From positions 90,001 to 120,000 of the forward strand of contig SEYY01021859.1 in assembly GCA_009176605.1 (NCBI GenBank): DNA of 30,000 nucleotides. The letters run 5' to 3'. The notes under the pieces were generated by a model. The model was not told the DNA's origin and did not search any database. It saw only the letters and a program-made list of their open reading frames with translations. Position numbers and translations under genes: made by a program. Shown one piece after another: positions 24,523 through 30,000 of the stretch (its first letter is position 1; each line of letters starts with the position of its first letter). Origin of the DNA: Armadillidium nasatum. Lineage: Eukaryota > Arthropoda > Malacostraca > Isopoda > Armadillidiidae.

Positions 24523-30000
<5,478 letters not shown>

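Overview
The window looks like nuclear genomic DNA from an AT-rich invertebrate with a repeat-heavy genome. It carries no convincing host gene, no operon structure, no rRNA and no complete tRNA. Everything recognisable is a eukaryotic transposable element: Penelope-like elements (PLEs), several non-LTR retrotransposon (LINE) families, hAT and mariner DNA transposons, and a complex fold-back element. These are separated by about 28 long (TA)n microsatellites that together make up roughly 3.2 kb, about a tenth of the window. The TE repertoire and microsatellite load would fit an arthropod such as a crustacean, but this is a guess from general knowledge and a mollusc or another invertebrate cannot be excluded.

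Layout. 1-2.0 kb: a PLE remnant on the minus strand (3' noncoding part with a hammerhead-like core, then RT and GIY-YIG coding) and a small hAT-like element built of CGGTAT hexamers. 2.0-8.3 kb: a mosaic of two copies of one LINE family (LINE-A), one copy each of LINE-B and LINE-C, two ATCCGC-hexamer hAT-like elements, a hAT terminus and a PLE RT fragment, all butted against (TA)n arrays. 9.4-12.1 kb: the best preserved element, a PLE with an open 577-codon RT plus GIY-YIG frame flanked by ~0.5 kb inverted repeats. 14.0-15.0 kb: an internally deleted hAT with both terminal inverted repeats and the transposase C-terminus. 15.1-15.7 kb: a mariner transposase pseudogene. 16.1-16.6 kb: a nested-hairpin fold-back element. 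17.6-19.0 kb: LINE-D with a nearly intact RT core. 19.6-19.9 kb: a second LINE-B 3' end. 24.5-26.7 kb: the longest LINE-A copy (endonuclease to 3' end). 29.5-30.0 kb: a hAT-derived transposase-like pseudogene that runs off the right edge. The stretches between these are AT-rich and hold only simple repeats.

The genes do not cooperate in a pathway; each is a selfish element or its debris. The unifying feature is the (TA)n arrays. Four different LINE families end at their 3' side in a small hairpin followed within 12-21 nt by a (TA)n array, and several other elements begin or end exactly at a TA array. This suggests that LINE 3' tails seed the arrays and that the arrays then receive further insertions. 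The most unusual objects are the TA-tailed LINEs, the PLE whose apparent start codon lies in an antisense copy of its own 3' noncoding region, the nested fold-back element at 16.1 kb, and an isolated 53-nt nested hairpin at 24.3 kb.
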